From Arthrobacter sp. zg-Y919 (lineage in GTDB: Bacteria > Actinomycetota > Actinomycetes > Actinomycetales > Micrococcaceae), in the NCBI RefSeq assembly GCF_030142045.1, contig NZ_CP126242.1:992001-1056000 (forward strand): a DNA stretch of 64,000 nucleotides, read 5' to 3'. Numbering within the stretch: the first letter of the stretch is position 1; each line of letters begins with the position of its first letter. Both the position numbers and the translations under genes were made by a program. The notes beneath the pieces are model-generated. The model made no database searches and was not told the origin of the DNA. It saw only the letters and a list, made by a program, of their open reading frames with translations. Positions 55,769 through 64,000 of this stretch are shown piece after piece.

Positions 55769-56766
55769 TGCACGTGAACCCTTCCGAAGCCGGCCGCGGA
55801 ACCCCTGCAGTGCCTGACCTGGGCGGCACCGGACGCTCCGCCGCTGAACGTCCCGTGATCGCCGTCGTCGGCCCCACCGGCTCCGGTAAGTCCGATCTGG
55901 GTGTTGCCCTCGCGCTGGAACTCGGCGGGGAGGTGATCAATGCGGATTCGATGCAGTTCTACCGGGGCATGGATATCGGCACCGCGAAGATTACCCTCGC
56001 CGAGCGGCGCGGTGTGCCGCACCACCTGCTGGACATCCTGGATGTCACCGACGAGGCCAGCGTGTCGGCGTTCCAGGGCTCCGCGCGTGCCCTGATCGAA
56101 GAGATCCGGGGACGGGGAAACTTCCCTATCCTGGTGGGCGGTTCCGGCCTGTACGTCCGGGCTGCCCTGGATGTCCTTGAATTCCCGGGTACCGATCCCA
56201 CTGTCCGTGCCGGCATCGAGGCCGAGCTGGAGGTCCGGGGCCTGCCGGCCCTGCAGGCGAGGCTCCGGGACGCGGACCCGGTGTCCGCCGAGCGGATCTC
56301 CGATGCCCGCCGGGTGGTGCGCGCCCTGGAAGTGTTTGAGCTGACCGGACGCCCGTTCAGTTCCTTCATGCCCGTGCGGGAGTATGTTTCCCCCGCCGTG
56401 CAGATTGGCCTGAGCGTGGAGCGGCCGGTGCTGCACGAGCGCCTGGCGCGCCGGGTGGACGCGATGGTGGACGCAGGGCTGCTGGAGGAGGTCCGGCGGC
56501 TGGAGCCGGCCGGGCTGCGGACAGGCCGCACGGCATCGCGTGCCCTCGGCTACGCCCAGTTCCTGGCCGTCCTGGACGGGAAAGCCACCACGGCGGAGGC
56601 CGCCGAGGCCACTGTGATCGCAACCCGCCAGTTCGCCCGGCGGCAGCTGACCTGGTTCCGTGCCGATCCCCGGATCACCTGGTTGGACCATAACGACCCC
56701 GACCTCCTCAGCCATGCGGCGGCAGCCGTCCGGGCAGCGTGCCGGCCCAGTATCCTTGATAGGTGA
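55768..56766 (+). CDS. miaA: tRNA dimethylallyltransferase
   Basis: 332 aa. Adds the isopentenyl group to A37 using DMAPP, linking it to the MEP genes in the window. P-loop GPTGSGKS at 35-42, [39 protein letters not shown], and [13 protein letters not shown] are present. The N-terminal 28 residues are variable; a later start is possible. It overlaps dapF by 4 nt. Confidence 0.95.
   Translation: MHVNPSEAGRGTPAVPDLGGTGRSAAERPVIAVVGPTGSGKSDLGVALALELGGEVINADSMQFYRGMDIGTAKITLAERRGVPHHLLDILDVTDEASVSAFQGSARALIEEIRGRGNFPILVGGSGLYVRAALDVLEFPGTDPTVRAGIEAELEVRGLPALQARLRDADPVSAERISDARRVVRALEVFELTGRPFSSFMPVREYVSPAVQIGLSVERPVLHERLARRVDAMVDAGLLEEVRRLEPAGLRTGRTASRALGYAQFLAVLDGKATTAEAAEATVIATRQFARRQLTWFRADPRITWLDHNDPDLLSHAAAAVRAACRPSILDR
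56751..56765 (+). promoter_or_regulatory. internal leaderless promoter of dapF
   Basis: TATCCT (56751-56756) at the end of miaA, 6 nt, GTG 56763. dapF may thus be expressed apart from miaBA. Confidence 0.6.
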
Positions 56767-57722
56767 CCAACACTTCTGCCGTCTCCGCTGCTTCCCTGTC
56801 CGCCTCCGGCTTTCCCGCCTCCCTGTCCGGACTGCCCTTTGCGAAGGGACACGGCACCGGCAACGACTTTGTGCTGGTAGCCGATCCCGGGGGTACCCGT
56901 GAATTGTCCGCCGGAGACGTCGCTGCTGTCTGCGACCGGCACCGCGGCGTAGGTGCCGACGGTTTCATCCGCGCCGTCCGCTCCGAGCATGTCCCCGAAG
57001 GCCGCGCCCTGCTGCAGACGGCCCCCGAGGCGGAATGGTTTATGGACTACCGCAACTCGGACGGCAGCGTCTCGGAGATGTGCGGCAACGGAGTCCGTGT
57101 GTTTGTGCACTTCCTGCTGGCCGAGAATCTGGTGGAACTGGCGGAGGGCGCAAGCCTGGTCATCGGCACCCGCGCCGGCCTCAAGACCGTCACCCGGACG
57201 GCCGGCGGCTACGCGGTGGACATGGGCCCCTGGGAGTTCATCTACCCCGACCACGCGGCGGCCAAATCCATGGATACCGTCGTGGACGCGGACGGGCTCG
57301 AAGTTCCCCGGCCCGGCCTCTCGGTCAGCATGGGCAACCCGCACACCGTGGTGGCCCTTGCCGAACTGAAGGAACTCGCAGCGACCAATCTGGCCAAGGC
57401 ACCGTCGGTGCAGCCCGAGCCCGCCAACGGAACCAACGTGGAGTTTGTGGTGCCCGCCGAGCCGCTCGTGGAAGACGGCGTGGGACTGGTGACCATGCGC
57501 GTGCACGAGCGCGGTGTGGGTGAAACCCTGTCCTGCGGGACGGGCGCCTGCGCCGCCGCCGTCGCCACCCGGTTCTGGGCCGGACCGGAAGCACCGGATG
57601 CGTGGGCCGTGACCGTACCGGGCGGCGTCGTCGGCGTCCGTTTCCTTACCGGTCCCGAGGGGCGCGAGCACGTGGAACTGAGCGGTCCCGCCGTGCTCGT
57701 GGCACGCGGAGTCCTGCTCTAG
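56763..57722 (+). CDS. dapF: diaminopimelate epimerase
   Basis: 319 aa. Interconverts LL- and meso-DAP for lysine and wall synthesis. The two catalytic cysteines are C107 (SEMCGNGVR) and C258 (LSCGTGA); [11 protein letters not shown] and MGNPHTVV are further family motifs. About 25 low-conservation residues precede the core. It is the third dap gene in this window. Confidence 0.95.
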   Translation: MTNTSAVSAASLSASGFPASLSGLPFAKGHGTGNDFVLVADPGGTRELSAGDVAAVCDRHRGVGADGFIRAVRSEHVPEGRALLQTAPEAEWFMDYRNSDGSVSEMCGNGVRVFVHFLLAENLVELAEGASLVIGTRAGLKTVTRTAGGYAVDMGPWEFIYPDHAAAKSMDTVVDADGLEVPRPGLSVSMGNPHTVVALAELKELAATNLAKAPSVQPEPANGTNVEFVVPAEPLVEDGVGLVTMRVHERGVGETLSCGTGACAAAVATRFWAGPEAPDAWAVTVPGGVVGVRFLTGPEGREHVELSGPAVLVARGVLL

Positions 57723-58330
57723 GCGCTGCGCTCCACCTTCAGGATCCGGAAGGACTTGGAAGTGCTGTGCCGCGAGACAGCGAAGCCGGCAGGAAGCGTT
57801 TCCGCCAGCCAGCGCTGCAGGGAGTCGGCACCGAGATTCTTCTGCACCACCATCCACGCCGTACCTCCCGGGGCCAGCCGGGGGAGCCAGAGCAGCAGCA
57901 GGGCATGCAGCTCCTCCTTGCCGATCCGGATAGGCGGATTGGACCAGATGGTGTCAAAGCGCACTTCCGGATCCACCTCCCCGGGCAGGGCGGCTTTGAT
58001 GTTCGTGCAGCCCAGCGCGGCGGCGTTGTCGCGGGTCAGCGCGAGGGAGCGCTCGTTAACGTCGACGGCGTAAACCCGTGCGGCCGGGGACTTCAGTGCC
58101 AGAGTCAGCGCAATGGGACCCCAGCCGCACCCGATGTCCAGGAAGTTGCCCGTCTGCGGCGGGGCGGGGACCTCCTCCAGCAGCACAGCGGTGCCCTTAT
58201 CGATTCCGCCTGGGCTGAAGATTCCGCCCGCGGTCTGCAGCGTCCGTTCGGTCCCGTTAAGGCTGACGCGCAGCGGCCTGCGGACCTCGGGTCCGGACGG
58301 AGTGGAAGAGAAATAGTGGTCTGAACCCAT
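57719..58330 (-). CDS. RsmC-like class I SAM methyltransferase
   Basis: 203 aa. Motif [14 protein letters not shown], the acidic [10 protein letters not shown] strand and the amino-methyltransferase motif [10 protein letters not shown] mark it as a guanine-N2 (RsmC/RlmG-like) rRNA methyltransferase, but with only one domain where E. coli RsmC has two. ATG 58330 is preferred because a TAATCT -10 lies 8 nt upstream; starting at 58384 would add 18 residues. It overlaps the dapF end by 4 bp, tail to tail. Confidence 0.83.
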   Translation of the reverse strand: MGSDHYFSSTPSGPEVRRPLRVSLNGTERTLQTAGGIFSPGGIDKGTAVLLEEVPAPPQTGNFLDIGCGWGPIALTLALKSPAARVYAVDVNERSLALTRDNAAALGCTNIKAALPGEVDPEVRFDTIWSNPPIRIGKEELHALLLLWLPRLAPGGTAWMVVQKNLGADSLQRWLAETLPAGFAVSRHSTSKSFRILKVERSA

Positions 58331-58344
58331 AACAGTCCAGATTA
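58328..58344 (-). promoter_or_regulatory. promoter of the RsmC-like gene
   Basis: Minus strand TAATCT (58344-58339), 8 nt, ATG at 58330; no ribosome-binding site. Confidence 0.5.
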
Positions 58345-58496
58345 GTCGTTCAAGGCTCCCGGCATGGAATTTATGGGCCGCCACCCGGGTTGTAGAAGAC
58401 GGTGGGCGTGGCAGGCATCCATTGCGGAGAAGGTTGTTTCTCCCCGAAAATGTCAGTCACTGGCCTACCATGGAAGTACGTCCTCATAAGGAGAAT

Positions 58497-60068
58497 ATGA
58501 CCATCCACAACCCCCGTGCCACGAGTTCTGACCAGAATTCCACCCCGGAACTGAGCCCTTCGGACATCCAAGGGGTCATCGACAGGATTCTCGCCAAGGA
58601 CACCGCGGTCGAAACCAAGACCGCCGCTGCCGGCGACCAGACGCGCGGGCGCGCTCTGGCACTATCCGACGACGACAACGGGCACTCCGCCCACGACGGC
58701 GAGCAGCAGGACCTGGAAGAACGCCGCGCACTGCGCCGCGTTGCAGGCCTCTCCACGGAACTCGAGGACGTCACCGAGGTTGAATACCGCCAGCTGCGGC
58801 TGGAGCGGGTTGTCCTCGCCGGACTCTGGAGCGAAGGCACTTCCGCCGACGCGGAGAACTCCTTGAAGGAACTCGCCGCCCTGGCGGAGACCGCGGGCTC
58901 GGAAGTCCTCGACGGAATCATCCAGCGCCGCCAGAAGCCGGACCCCGGCACCTTCCTCGGCTCCGGCAAGGCCCAGGAACTCAAAGAGATCGTGATGGCC
59001 ACCGGAGCGGACACTGTCATCGTGGACAGCGAACTGGCTCCGTCCCAGCGCCGCGGGCTGGAAGACATCGTCAAGGTCAAGGTCATCGACCGGACGGCAC
59101 TCATCCTGGACATCTTCGCCCAGCACGCCAAGTCCCGCGAGGGCAAGGCCCAGGTCGAGCTGGCCCAGCTGGAATACCTCCTTCCGCGCCTGCGCGGCTG
59201 GGGTGAATCCATGTCCCGCCAGGCAGGCGGCCAGGTCGGCAGCGCCAGCGCAGGTATGGGTTCGCGCGGTCCCGGTGAAACGAAGATCGAACTGGACCGC
59301 CGGAAGATCCGCACCCGGATGGCGAAACTGCGCCGCGAAATTGCGGCCATGAAACCGGCACGCGAAACCAAGCGGGCCAACCGCCACCGCAACTCCGTGC
59401 CCTCGGTAGCCATCGCCGGCTACACCAACGCGGGCAAGTCCTCGCTGCTCAACCGGCTCACCGATGCCGGCGTGCTGGTGGAGAATGCCCTCTTTGCCAC
59501 CCTGGATCCCACCATCCGCAAGGCCCAGACCGAAGACGGCATTGGCTACACGCTGGCGGACACCGTCGGCTTTGTCCGGTCGCTGCCCACCCAGCTGGTC
59601 GAAGCCTTCCGGTCGACGCTGGAGGAAGTGGCCGACGCAGACCTCATCCTGCACGTGGTTGATGCCTCGCATCCGGACCCGGAGGGCCAGATTGCGGCCG
59701 TCCGTACGGTCCTGGCCGAGGTGGACGCCCGCAAGGTCCCCGAAATCATCGTGCTGAACAAGGCCGACGCCGCTGATCCGTTCGTCCTGGAACGGCTGCG
59801 TCAGCGCGAGTCCCGGCACGTAGTGGTTTCCGCCCGCACCGGTGAAGGCATCCCCGAGCTGATGCAGGCGATTTCCGAGGGGATTCCGCGCCCGGGTGTC
59901 GACCTTGAATTGCTGGTGCCCTACGAGCGCGGCGACGTTGTCTCCCGGCTTCACCAGCAGGACGCCGAAATCCTCGCCCTGGAACACGGCGAGGAGGGCA
60001 CCCGGCTGCATGTGAAGGTCCGTGAAGGACTGGCAGCGGAGCTGGAGCCGTTCGTGGCCCATGGGTAG
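58497..60068 (+). CDS. hflX: GTPase HflX
   Basis: 523 aa ribosome-associated GTPase that can split stalled 70S ribosomes. About 95 polar N-terminal residues precede the HflX domain (GLWSEGTSADAENSLKELAALAETAG...PDPGTFLGSGKAQEL). The G domain starts with G1 GYTNAGKSSL (about 308), G3 DTVGF and G4 NKAD. ATG 58497 follows AAGGAG. A possible -10 TACCAT is at 58466-58471. The end overlaps the helicase gene. Confidence 0.94.
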   Translation: MTIHNPRATSSDQNSTPELSPSDIQGVIDRILAKDTAVETKTAAAGDQTRGRALALSDDDNGHSAHDGEQQDLEERRALRRVAGLSTELEDVTEVEYRQLRLERVVLAGLWSEGTSADAENSLKELAALAETAGSEVLDGIIQRRQKPDPGTFLGSGKAQELKEIVMATGADTVIVDSELAPSQRRGLEDIVKVKVIDRTALILDIFAQHAKSREGKAQVELAQLEYLLPRLRGWGESMSRQAGGQVGSASAGMGSRGPGETKIELDRRKIRTRMAKLRREIAAMKPARETKRANRHRNSVPSVAIAGYTNAGKSSLLNRLTDAGVLVENALFATLDPTIRKAQTEDGIGYTLADTVGFVRSLPTQLVEAFRSTLEEVADADLILHVVDASHPDPEGQIAAVRTVLAEVDARKVPEIIVLNKADAADPFVLERLRQRESRHVVVSARTGEGIPELMQAISEGIPRPGVDLELLVPYERGDVVSRLHQQDAEILALEHGEEGTRLHVKVREGLAAELEPFVAHG

Positions 60069-62106
60069 GAAAGGCACGCAGGGGCCGGAGCAGGTCCTGG
60101 AACTGCTCGACACCGCGGTGTCGGCCATGGGCGGGCAAAACCGCCCGGGCCAGCACGAGATGGCCCGGCAGGTGGCTGAGGCCATCGAGTCCGGCGACCA
60201 CCTGCTGGTACAGGCGGGCACCGGTACCGGTAAGTCCCTGGCGTACCTCATTCCGTTGATTGCCCATGCCCTAGAGAGCGACAAGCCGGCCCTGGTCTCG
60301 ACCGCGACCCTCGCCCTGCAGGCCCAGATTGTGGGGCGTGACCTTCCGCGCCTGCTGAAGACCCTCGAGCCGCAGCTTCCGCGGGAGGTTGATGTGGCGC
60401 TGCTCAAAGGCCGCAGCAATTACGTCTGCCTGCACAAGACCGGCGGCGGCTTCCCCGAAGAAGATGAAGCCGGGACGCTGTTTATGATGGGCGGCGAGCA
60501 GGCCGTCACGCACCCGGTACCGGCCGGCGGGCCCACCTCGGCGCTGGGGCGCGACGTCGTCCGCCTGCAGGAATGGGCGCAGGAGACCGAAACCGGTGAC
60601 CGGGATGAGCTGCTGCCCGGTGTCAGCGACCGTGCCTGGCGCCAGGTGTCCGTCACCTCCATGGAATGCCTGGGCGCGCAAAAGTGCCCGGTGGCGGATT
60701 TGTGCTTCAGCGAACGTGCCCGGGCCAAGGCCGCCGAGGCCGACCTGGTCATCACGAACCACGCCATGCTGGCCATCAGTGCCTTTGAAGGACTCGCTGT
60801 CCTGCCCGATTACGACGTGGTGGTGATTGACGAGGCCCACGAACTGCAGGACCGCGTCACCGGTGCCGTCACCGGGCAGCTCTCCGGAACCATCATCTCC
60901 GCCGCCGTCTCGGCCGCACGCAAGCACACCTCCGCCACGATGGAGCCCCTGGCTGCAGCGGGCCGGGCGTTCGACCAGGTCTTTGCCCCGGTTCCCTCCG
61001 GCCTGCTGGCCGCCGGGTTGTCCGAAGACCAGGAACTGGTGCTGGGCCAGGTCCGCGAAGCGTGCCGCACGGCCCTGTCGGATTCCAAGCCGGAAGGTTC
61101 GGACAGCGTGGACGGCGGGCGGCAGATGGCCCGTTCCCGGCTCATGGCGGTTCTGGAACTGTGCGAACGCGTCCTCGACGCCGTGAACTCGGGTGAGGTG
61201 CTCTGGGCCTCGCGCGCAAGCACCTTCACACCCGGAGCCGGCTACACAGCTCCGGAGGAAGATGCACCACCCACCCTCAACGTGGCACCGCTGTCCGTGG
61301 CCGGACGGCTGCGTGAAGGCCTCTTCGACGGGCACACCGTAGTGCTGACGTCGGCCACACTGGCCATCGGCGCGGAGTTCGGCCCGGTGGCCGGAGCCCT
61401 GGGGCTGCTGGGTGCCGGTGCACCCAAATGGACCGGCACCGACGTCGGCAGTCCATTCGACTATCCCCGACAGGGTGTCCTGTATGTGGCCAAGGACCTG
61501 CCGAAGCCGGGGCGCGGCACGTCCCCGCAGCAGCTGGACGAGCTGGAGGCGCTGATCACGGCCTCCGGCGGGGGAGCACTGGGCTTGTTCTCCTCCCGCC
61601 GCGCCGCCGAAGAAGCGGCGGAAGCCATGCGCAAACGCGTGGACTTCCCGATCCTCTGCCAGGGGGAGTCCACCATGTCCGCCCTGGTGCAGCAGTTCGC
61701 CGACGACGACGAAACGTGCCTGTTCGGCACCATGTCCCTGTGGCAGGGAGTGGACGTTCCCGGTGCTTCCTGCCGGTTGGTGATCATGGACCGGATTCCG
61801 TTCCCGCGCCCTGATGATCCGTTGATGACCGCGCGGACGCGGGCCGTGGCCAAAGCGGGTGGGAACGGCTTTATGAGCGTTTCAGCCACCCATGCCGCGG
61901 TCCGCCTGGCCCAGGGAGCTGGACGCCTGATCCGGGCGTCCGGGGATAAGGGCGTAGTCGCGGTGCTCGACTCACGCCTGGCGACGGAACGGTACGGAAG
62001 CTTCCTGCGGGCAGCGCTGCCGCCCTTCTGGGCGACTACTGACCGTTCCGTGGTGCTGAAGGCGCTGCAGCGGCTTGCCGCGGAACCGGCAGGCGCGGGG
62101 AAGTAG
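60061..62106 (+). CDS. DinG/XPD-family ATP-dependent DNA helicase
   Basis: 681 aa superfamily 2 helicase. Walker A AGTGTGKS at 52-59, DEAH box in VVIDEAHEL (about 255), and C-terminal motifs GTMSLWQGVDVPG and QGAGRLIRAS. Four cysteines fit an XPD-type [4Fe-4S] domain: C123, C203, C209, C215. It may resolve D-loops or RNA-DNA hybrids. ATG 60061 overlaps the hflX end by 8 nt. I see no LexA box directly upstream. Confidence 0.92.
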   Translation: MGRKGTQGPEQVLELLDTAVSAMGGQNRPGQHEMARQVAEAIESGDHLLVQAGTGTGKSLAYLIPLIAHALESDKPALVSTATLALQAQIVGRDLPRLLKTLEPQLPREVDVALLKGRSNYVCLHKTGGGFPEEDEAGTLFMMGGEQAVTHPVPAGGPTSALGRDVVRLQEWAQETETGDRDELLPGVSDRAWRQVSVTSMECLGAQKCPVADLCFSERARAKAAEADLVITNHAMLAISAFEGLAVLPDYDVVVIDEAHELQDRVTGAVTGQLSGTIISAAVSAARKHTSATMEPLAAAGRAFDQVFAPVPSGLLAAGLSEDQELVLGQVREACRTALSDSKPEGSDSVDGGRQMARSRLMAVLELCERVLDAVNSGEVLWASRASTFTPGAGYTAPEEDAPPTLNVAPLSVAGRLREGLFDGHTVVLTSATLAIGAEFGPVAGALGLLGAGAPKWTGTDVGSPFDYPRQGVLYVAKDLPKPGRGTSPQQLDELEALITASGGGALGLFSSRRAAEEAAEAMRKRVDFPILCQGESTMSALVQQFADDDETCLFGTMSLWQGVDVPGASCRLVIMDRIPFPRPDDPLMTARTRAVAKAGGNGFMSVSATHAAVRLAQGAGRLIRASGDKGVVAVLDSRLATERYGSFLRAALPPFWATTDRSVVLKALQRLAAEPAGAGK

Positions 62107-62113
62107 AAACGCA

Positions 62114-62150
62114 AAAAGCAGCGCCGCCGGAGACCGGCGGCGCTGCTTTT
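62114..62150 (+). terminator. bidirectional terminator between helicase gene and lexA
   Basis: Perfect 17-bp stem AAAAGCAGCGCCGCCGG / complement with an AGA loop, A-run on one side and TTTT on the other. Confidence 0.92.
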
Positions 62151-62191
62151 GAGTTGTCCTCCTAGGTGGCCGCGTCCTCTTGAACGAACGC

Positions 62192-63001
62192 CTAGAGCGA
62201 ACGCATGACGCTGACAACCTTGCCCATGATGGTGGCTTCGTCACCGAGGATGGGTTCGTAGCGGGTGTTCTGCGGCAGCAGCCAGGTGTGTCCATTACGC
62301 TGCCGGAACGTCTTCACGGTGGCCTCATCTTCGAGGAGTGCGGCAACAATGTCGCCGTTTTCGGCGGTGGGCTGACGGCGCACCACCACCCAGTCCCCGT
62401 CGCAGATGGCGGCATCCACCATGGAGTCTCCGGCGACCCGGAGCATAAAAAGATCACCGTGTCCGACCAGCTGGCGCGGAAGGGGAACCACCTCTTCAAC
62501 CTGCTGGTCCGCAAGGATAGGACCGCCGGCGGCGATGCGTCCCACCAGCGGCACCATGGCCGTGTCGATGGCGGTGGTGAGGTCGGGAACGCTCTGCGAA
62601 CCCGCAGAGCGGTTGGCACCGTCCATGCGGGACACGGAGCCGTCCTTTGACGCAGCCTTACCGCCGGTGCCGGCGCTGTCTGCCGTGTCGGCGCCTCCCC
62701 GGCGCGGGGAGCCGTCACGGAGCAGGAGCGGAACCAGGATCTCCATGGCGCGCGGGCGCTTGGGATCGCGGCGGATGTAGCCGAGCTTTTCCAGCTGGCT
62801 CAGCTGGTGGGTGACGCTCGACAGGCTGGCCAGCCCAACGATGTCGCCGATTTCCCGCATTGACGGGGGATAACCGTTGGTATTCACCGAGCGCTGGATG
62901 GTCTCCAGGATCTTGGTCTGCCGGGCAGTGAGGCCCTTGGTGCGCCCCGCCGGCGCGGGCGCGGCAGAGGAGGGGGTGCTGCCATTGGTAACACGGGCCA
63001 C
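62192..63001 (-). CDS. lexA: SOS repressor LexA
   Basis: 269 aa, longer than the usual 200-240. The winged-helix domain (about 25-90) has [31 protein letters not shown]. The self-cleavage bond is Ala158-Gly159 in RIAAGG; catalytic Ser193 (AGDSMVD) and Lys230 (ATVKTF) are intact. A Gly/Ser/Asp-rich insert of about 40 residues (95-140) enlarges the hinge. GTG 63001 follows AAGGGAAG. It is divergent from the LysM gene across 478 bp holding three LexA-type boxes. Confidence 0.96.
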   Translation of the reverse strand: MARVTNGSTPSSAAPAPAGRTKGLTARQTKILETIQRSVNTNGYPPSMREIGDIVGLASLSSVTHQLSQLEKLGYIRRDPKRPRAMEILVPLLLRDGSPRRGGADTADSAGTGGKAASKDGSVSRMDGANRSAGSQSVPDLTTAIDTAMVPLVGRIAAGGPILADQQVEEVVPLPRQLVGHGDLFMLRVAGDSMVDAAICDGDWVVVRRQPTAENGDIVAALLEDEATVKTFRQRNGHTWLLPQNTRYEPILGDEATIMGKVVSVMRSL

Positions 63002-63059
63002 GTCGGCTTCCCTTCACAGTCGGCCTGCGGATGCGGGCCGGATGGTTCTAGCGGTGTAT

Positions 63060-63120
63060 CTGGGTCTGTGCTGCTGAGATGCTGTGCTGCTGCTGCGCTG
63101 CTGATGTTCGCTGCAGCTGG
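63060..63120 (-). repeat. CAG-rich low-complexity tract in the lexA leader
   Basis: On the lexA sense strand this part of the untranslated leader is a run of imperfect CAGCA units. It has no open-frame support. The gene-free stretch 63002-63479 contains this tract, a damage-type promoter and three LexA-type boxes. Confidence 0.5.
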
Positions 63121-63188
63121 GTTTTGCTGTTCTGTCCTGCTGACTTTGGCGTGCCGGCCCCCGCCTGCCAAAGAATCGCCGAGCCGTT

Positions 63189-63211
63189 TTGTCAGTGGCG
63201 GATGGTTAGTT
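63189..63211 (+). promoter_or_regulatory. near-consensus RecA-NDp/PafBC promoter facing the LysM gene
   Basis: TTGTCAGTG (63189-63197), 8 nt, TTAGTT (63206-63211), which misses the consensus TANNNT at one base. The surrounding 16 bp (63182-63197) are identical to 49655-49670 upstream of recA. Confidence 0.55.
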
Positions 63212-63262
63212 GATGTCAGCCGCTTCCTGCAGGTTCAACGCTAAGGGAGTGCAGAAGATTTT

Positions 63263-63278
63263 TCAAACATATATTCGA
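63263..63278. promoter_or_regulatory. LexA-type box 1
   Basis: TCAAAC-atat-ATTCGA, two differences from TCGAAC-N4-GTTCGA; it is the box nearest lexA. Confidence 0.55.
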
Positions 63279-63330
63279 GCGAGTCTCGACAATGTTCGTA
63301 GATAAGTGCTAGAAATGTTCGAGTACACGT

Positions 63331-63346
63331 TAGAACGTATGTTCGA
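63331..63346. promoter_or_regulatory. LexA-type box 2
   Basis: TAGAAC-gtat-GTTCGA, one difference from the consensus. The best of the three. Confidence 0.7.
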
Positions 63347-63384
63347 CTACGGCCCGCCGACACCTCGTCGGGCTCACCAGATGT

Positions 63385-63400
63385 TCGAATGCAGTTTCGA
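63385..63400. promoter_or_regulatory. LexA-type box 3
   Basis: TCGAAT-gcag-TTTCGA, two differences from the consensus, 80 bp before the LysM gene. Confidence 0.5.
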
Positions 63401-63479
63401 GCCACAGTATTTTCCCGGTGCTCTTGCGGGAGATGCGGGGGACCGGCATTGCTGCTTTTCGGACCGGAAAGGTATTGAC

Positions 63480-63890
63480 ATGTCAGTACACGTACTTCCC
63501 TTTGCATCCGCACACAGCCACGCTCCTGCCCGCAATCATGCTGCTGCCCGCAGCCTTGCTCCTGCTGCATCCGCTGAATCCGCGCCGCTCCGCCTCACCC
63601 GCCGCGGCCGCCTGATCCTGGTCGGTGCACCCCTGATGCTCGCAGCCGCTGCCCTGCTGGCTTTCCTGGGCTTCTTCACTGCGCCCGCCATGGCCTCCGG
63701 CGGCTCCCCGGAGCAGACCCGCACCATCCAGGTGGGCGTCTCAGCAGGCGACTCTCTGTGGTCCCTTGCCACGGAGTTCGCCCCGGACCGTGACCCCCGC
63801 ACCGTGGTGGCTGACATTGTGGAACTGAACAACCTGGACAACGCCACCGTTCCGGCCGGCCGCCAGCTGTACATCCCCGTTTCCCGCTGA
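63480..63890 (+). CDS. LysM membrane protein, candidate SOS cell-division inhibitor
   Basis: 136 aa. A basic, His/Ala-rich N-terminus, one membrane helix (about 45-67) and a C-terminal LysM peptidoglycan-binding domain (about 83-134). ATG 63480 has GGAAAGG at 7 nt; the open frame before it runs through the LexA boxes and is not coding. Position divergent from lexA and domain layout match M. tuberculosis Rv2719c (ChiZ), C. glutamicum DivS and B. subtilis YneA, damage-induced proteins that delay septation. The functional match is inference. Confidence 0.82.
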   Translation: MSVHVLPFASAHSHAPARNHAAARSLAPAASAESAPLRLTRRGRLILVGAPLMLAAAALLAFLGFFTAPAMASGGSPEQTRTIQVGVSAGDSLWSLATEFAPDRDPRTVVADIVELNNLDNATVPAGRQLYIPVSR

Positions 63891-63958
63891 CCTTCGCCCC
63901 CTATGACGTTTTCCGGCGGTCTGCAGGACCCGGATGCAGCTCCCCGGGCAGGGCGTCC

Positions 63959-63973
63959 TAAGCTGTAGGGGTG
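63959..63973 (+). promoter_or_regulatory. leaderless promoter of the last gene
   Basis: TAAGCT (63959-63964), 6 nt, GTG 63971. Confidence 0.55.
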
Positions 63974-64000
63974 AATGAACAGCTGGAAAACCTGAACCGA
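63971..64000 (+). CDS. hisC: start of a gene cut by the window edge, probably histidinol-phosphate aminotransferase
   Basis: Only ten codons (GTG, then NEQLENLNR) are visible. The sequence resembles the N-terminus of actinobacterial HisC, and hisC commonly follows lexA-LysM in Arthrobacter relatives. The call rests on this context and the leaderless start, so it is tentative. Confidence 0.4.
   Translation, partial: MNEQLENLNR

Noticed and set aside
58450..58471. PafBC-type promoter before hflX
   Set aside because: TGTCAGTC then TACCAT resembles the consensus but has a mismatch in the conserved block and a spacer one base short.
60061..62106. SOS regulation of the DinG-type helicase
   Set aside because: No LexA box is seen before the gene; it overlaps hflX and is probably co-transcribed with it.

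Overview
The window is high-GC DNA with dense, mostly co-directional operons and frequent GTG/TTG starts. Gene content and order fit an actinobacterium of the Micrococcaceae, most likely Arthrobacter in the broad sense. Markers include dxr-rseP-ispG, rimP-nusA-ylxR-infB-rbfA-truB, rpsO-pnp, ftsK-pgsA-cinA-clgR, recA-recX-miaB-miaA-dapF-hflX, and lexA next to a LysM gene. Species assignment is inference. I see no tRNA, rRNA, transposase, phage gene or CRISPR array.

Layout. 1-2470: end of a CoA-transferase/MaoC/CitE-type acyl-CoA catabolic operon, matching the order of the M. tuberculosis leucine/itaconate locus. 2502-5874: SDR gene, then the MEP gene dxr and the site-2 protease rseP. 5875-8700: an accessory block with three repeat families, a small membrane protein, a SatD-like/DUF3307-like pair and a YciI protein, sitting inside the normally compact dxr-rseP-ispG cluster. 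8732-15843: ispG, GNAT, proS, TauE/SafE exporter, a phosphotransferase and a DUF4439 protein. 15930-30817: translation and RNA genes (rimP, nusA, ylxR, infB, rbfA, truB, ribF, rpsO, pnp) plus an M16 peptidase. 30897-38496: molybdenum block (moaD, moaA, modA, modB, molybdopterin oxidoreductase, moeA, moaC, mogA, moaE). 38514-47833: dapB, dapA, RNase J, ftsK, pgsA, cinA. 47980-64000: clgR, MarR, DUF3046, recA-recX, two secreted transglycosylase-like proteins, miaB-miaA-dapF, an RsmC-like methyltransferase, hflX, a DinG-type helicase, lexA, an SOS LysM protein and the start of hisC.

Regulation. At least fourteen starts have a TANNNT -10 hexamer ending 6-7 nt before the start codon, the signature of leaderless transcription. 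moaA and modA do this divergently in 38 bp. recA carries both a LexA box and a second promoter matching the mycobacterial RecA-independent (PafBC) consensus; the lexA/LysM intergenic region has three LexA-type boxes and a near match to the same consensus. Four perfect 15-17 bp terminator hairpins separate transcription units.

Functionally almost all of the window is core: isoprenoid precursors (dxr, ispG), lysine/DAP (dapA, dapB, dapF), translation initiation, RNA decay (pnp, rnj), molybdenum cofactor and DNA damage response. The least explained parts are the 5.9-8.3 kb repeat/SatD block and the two tandem transglycosylase-like genes after recX.
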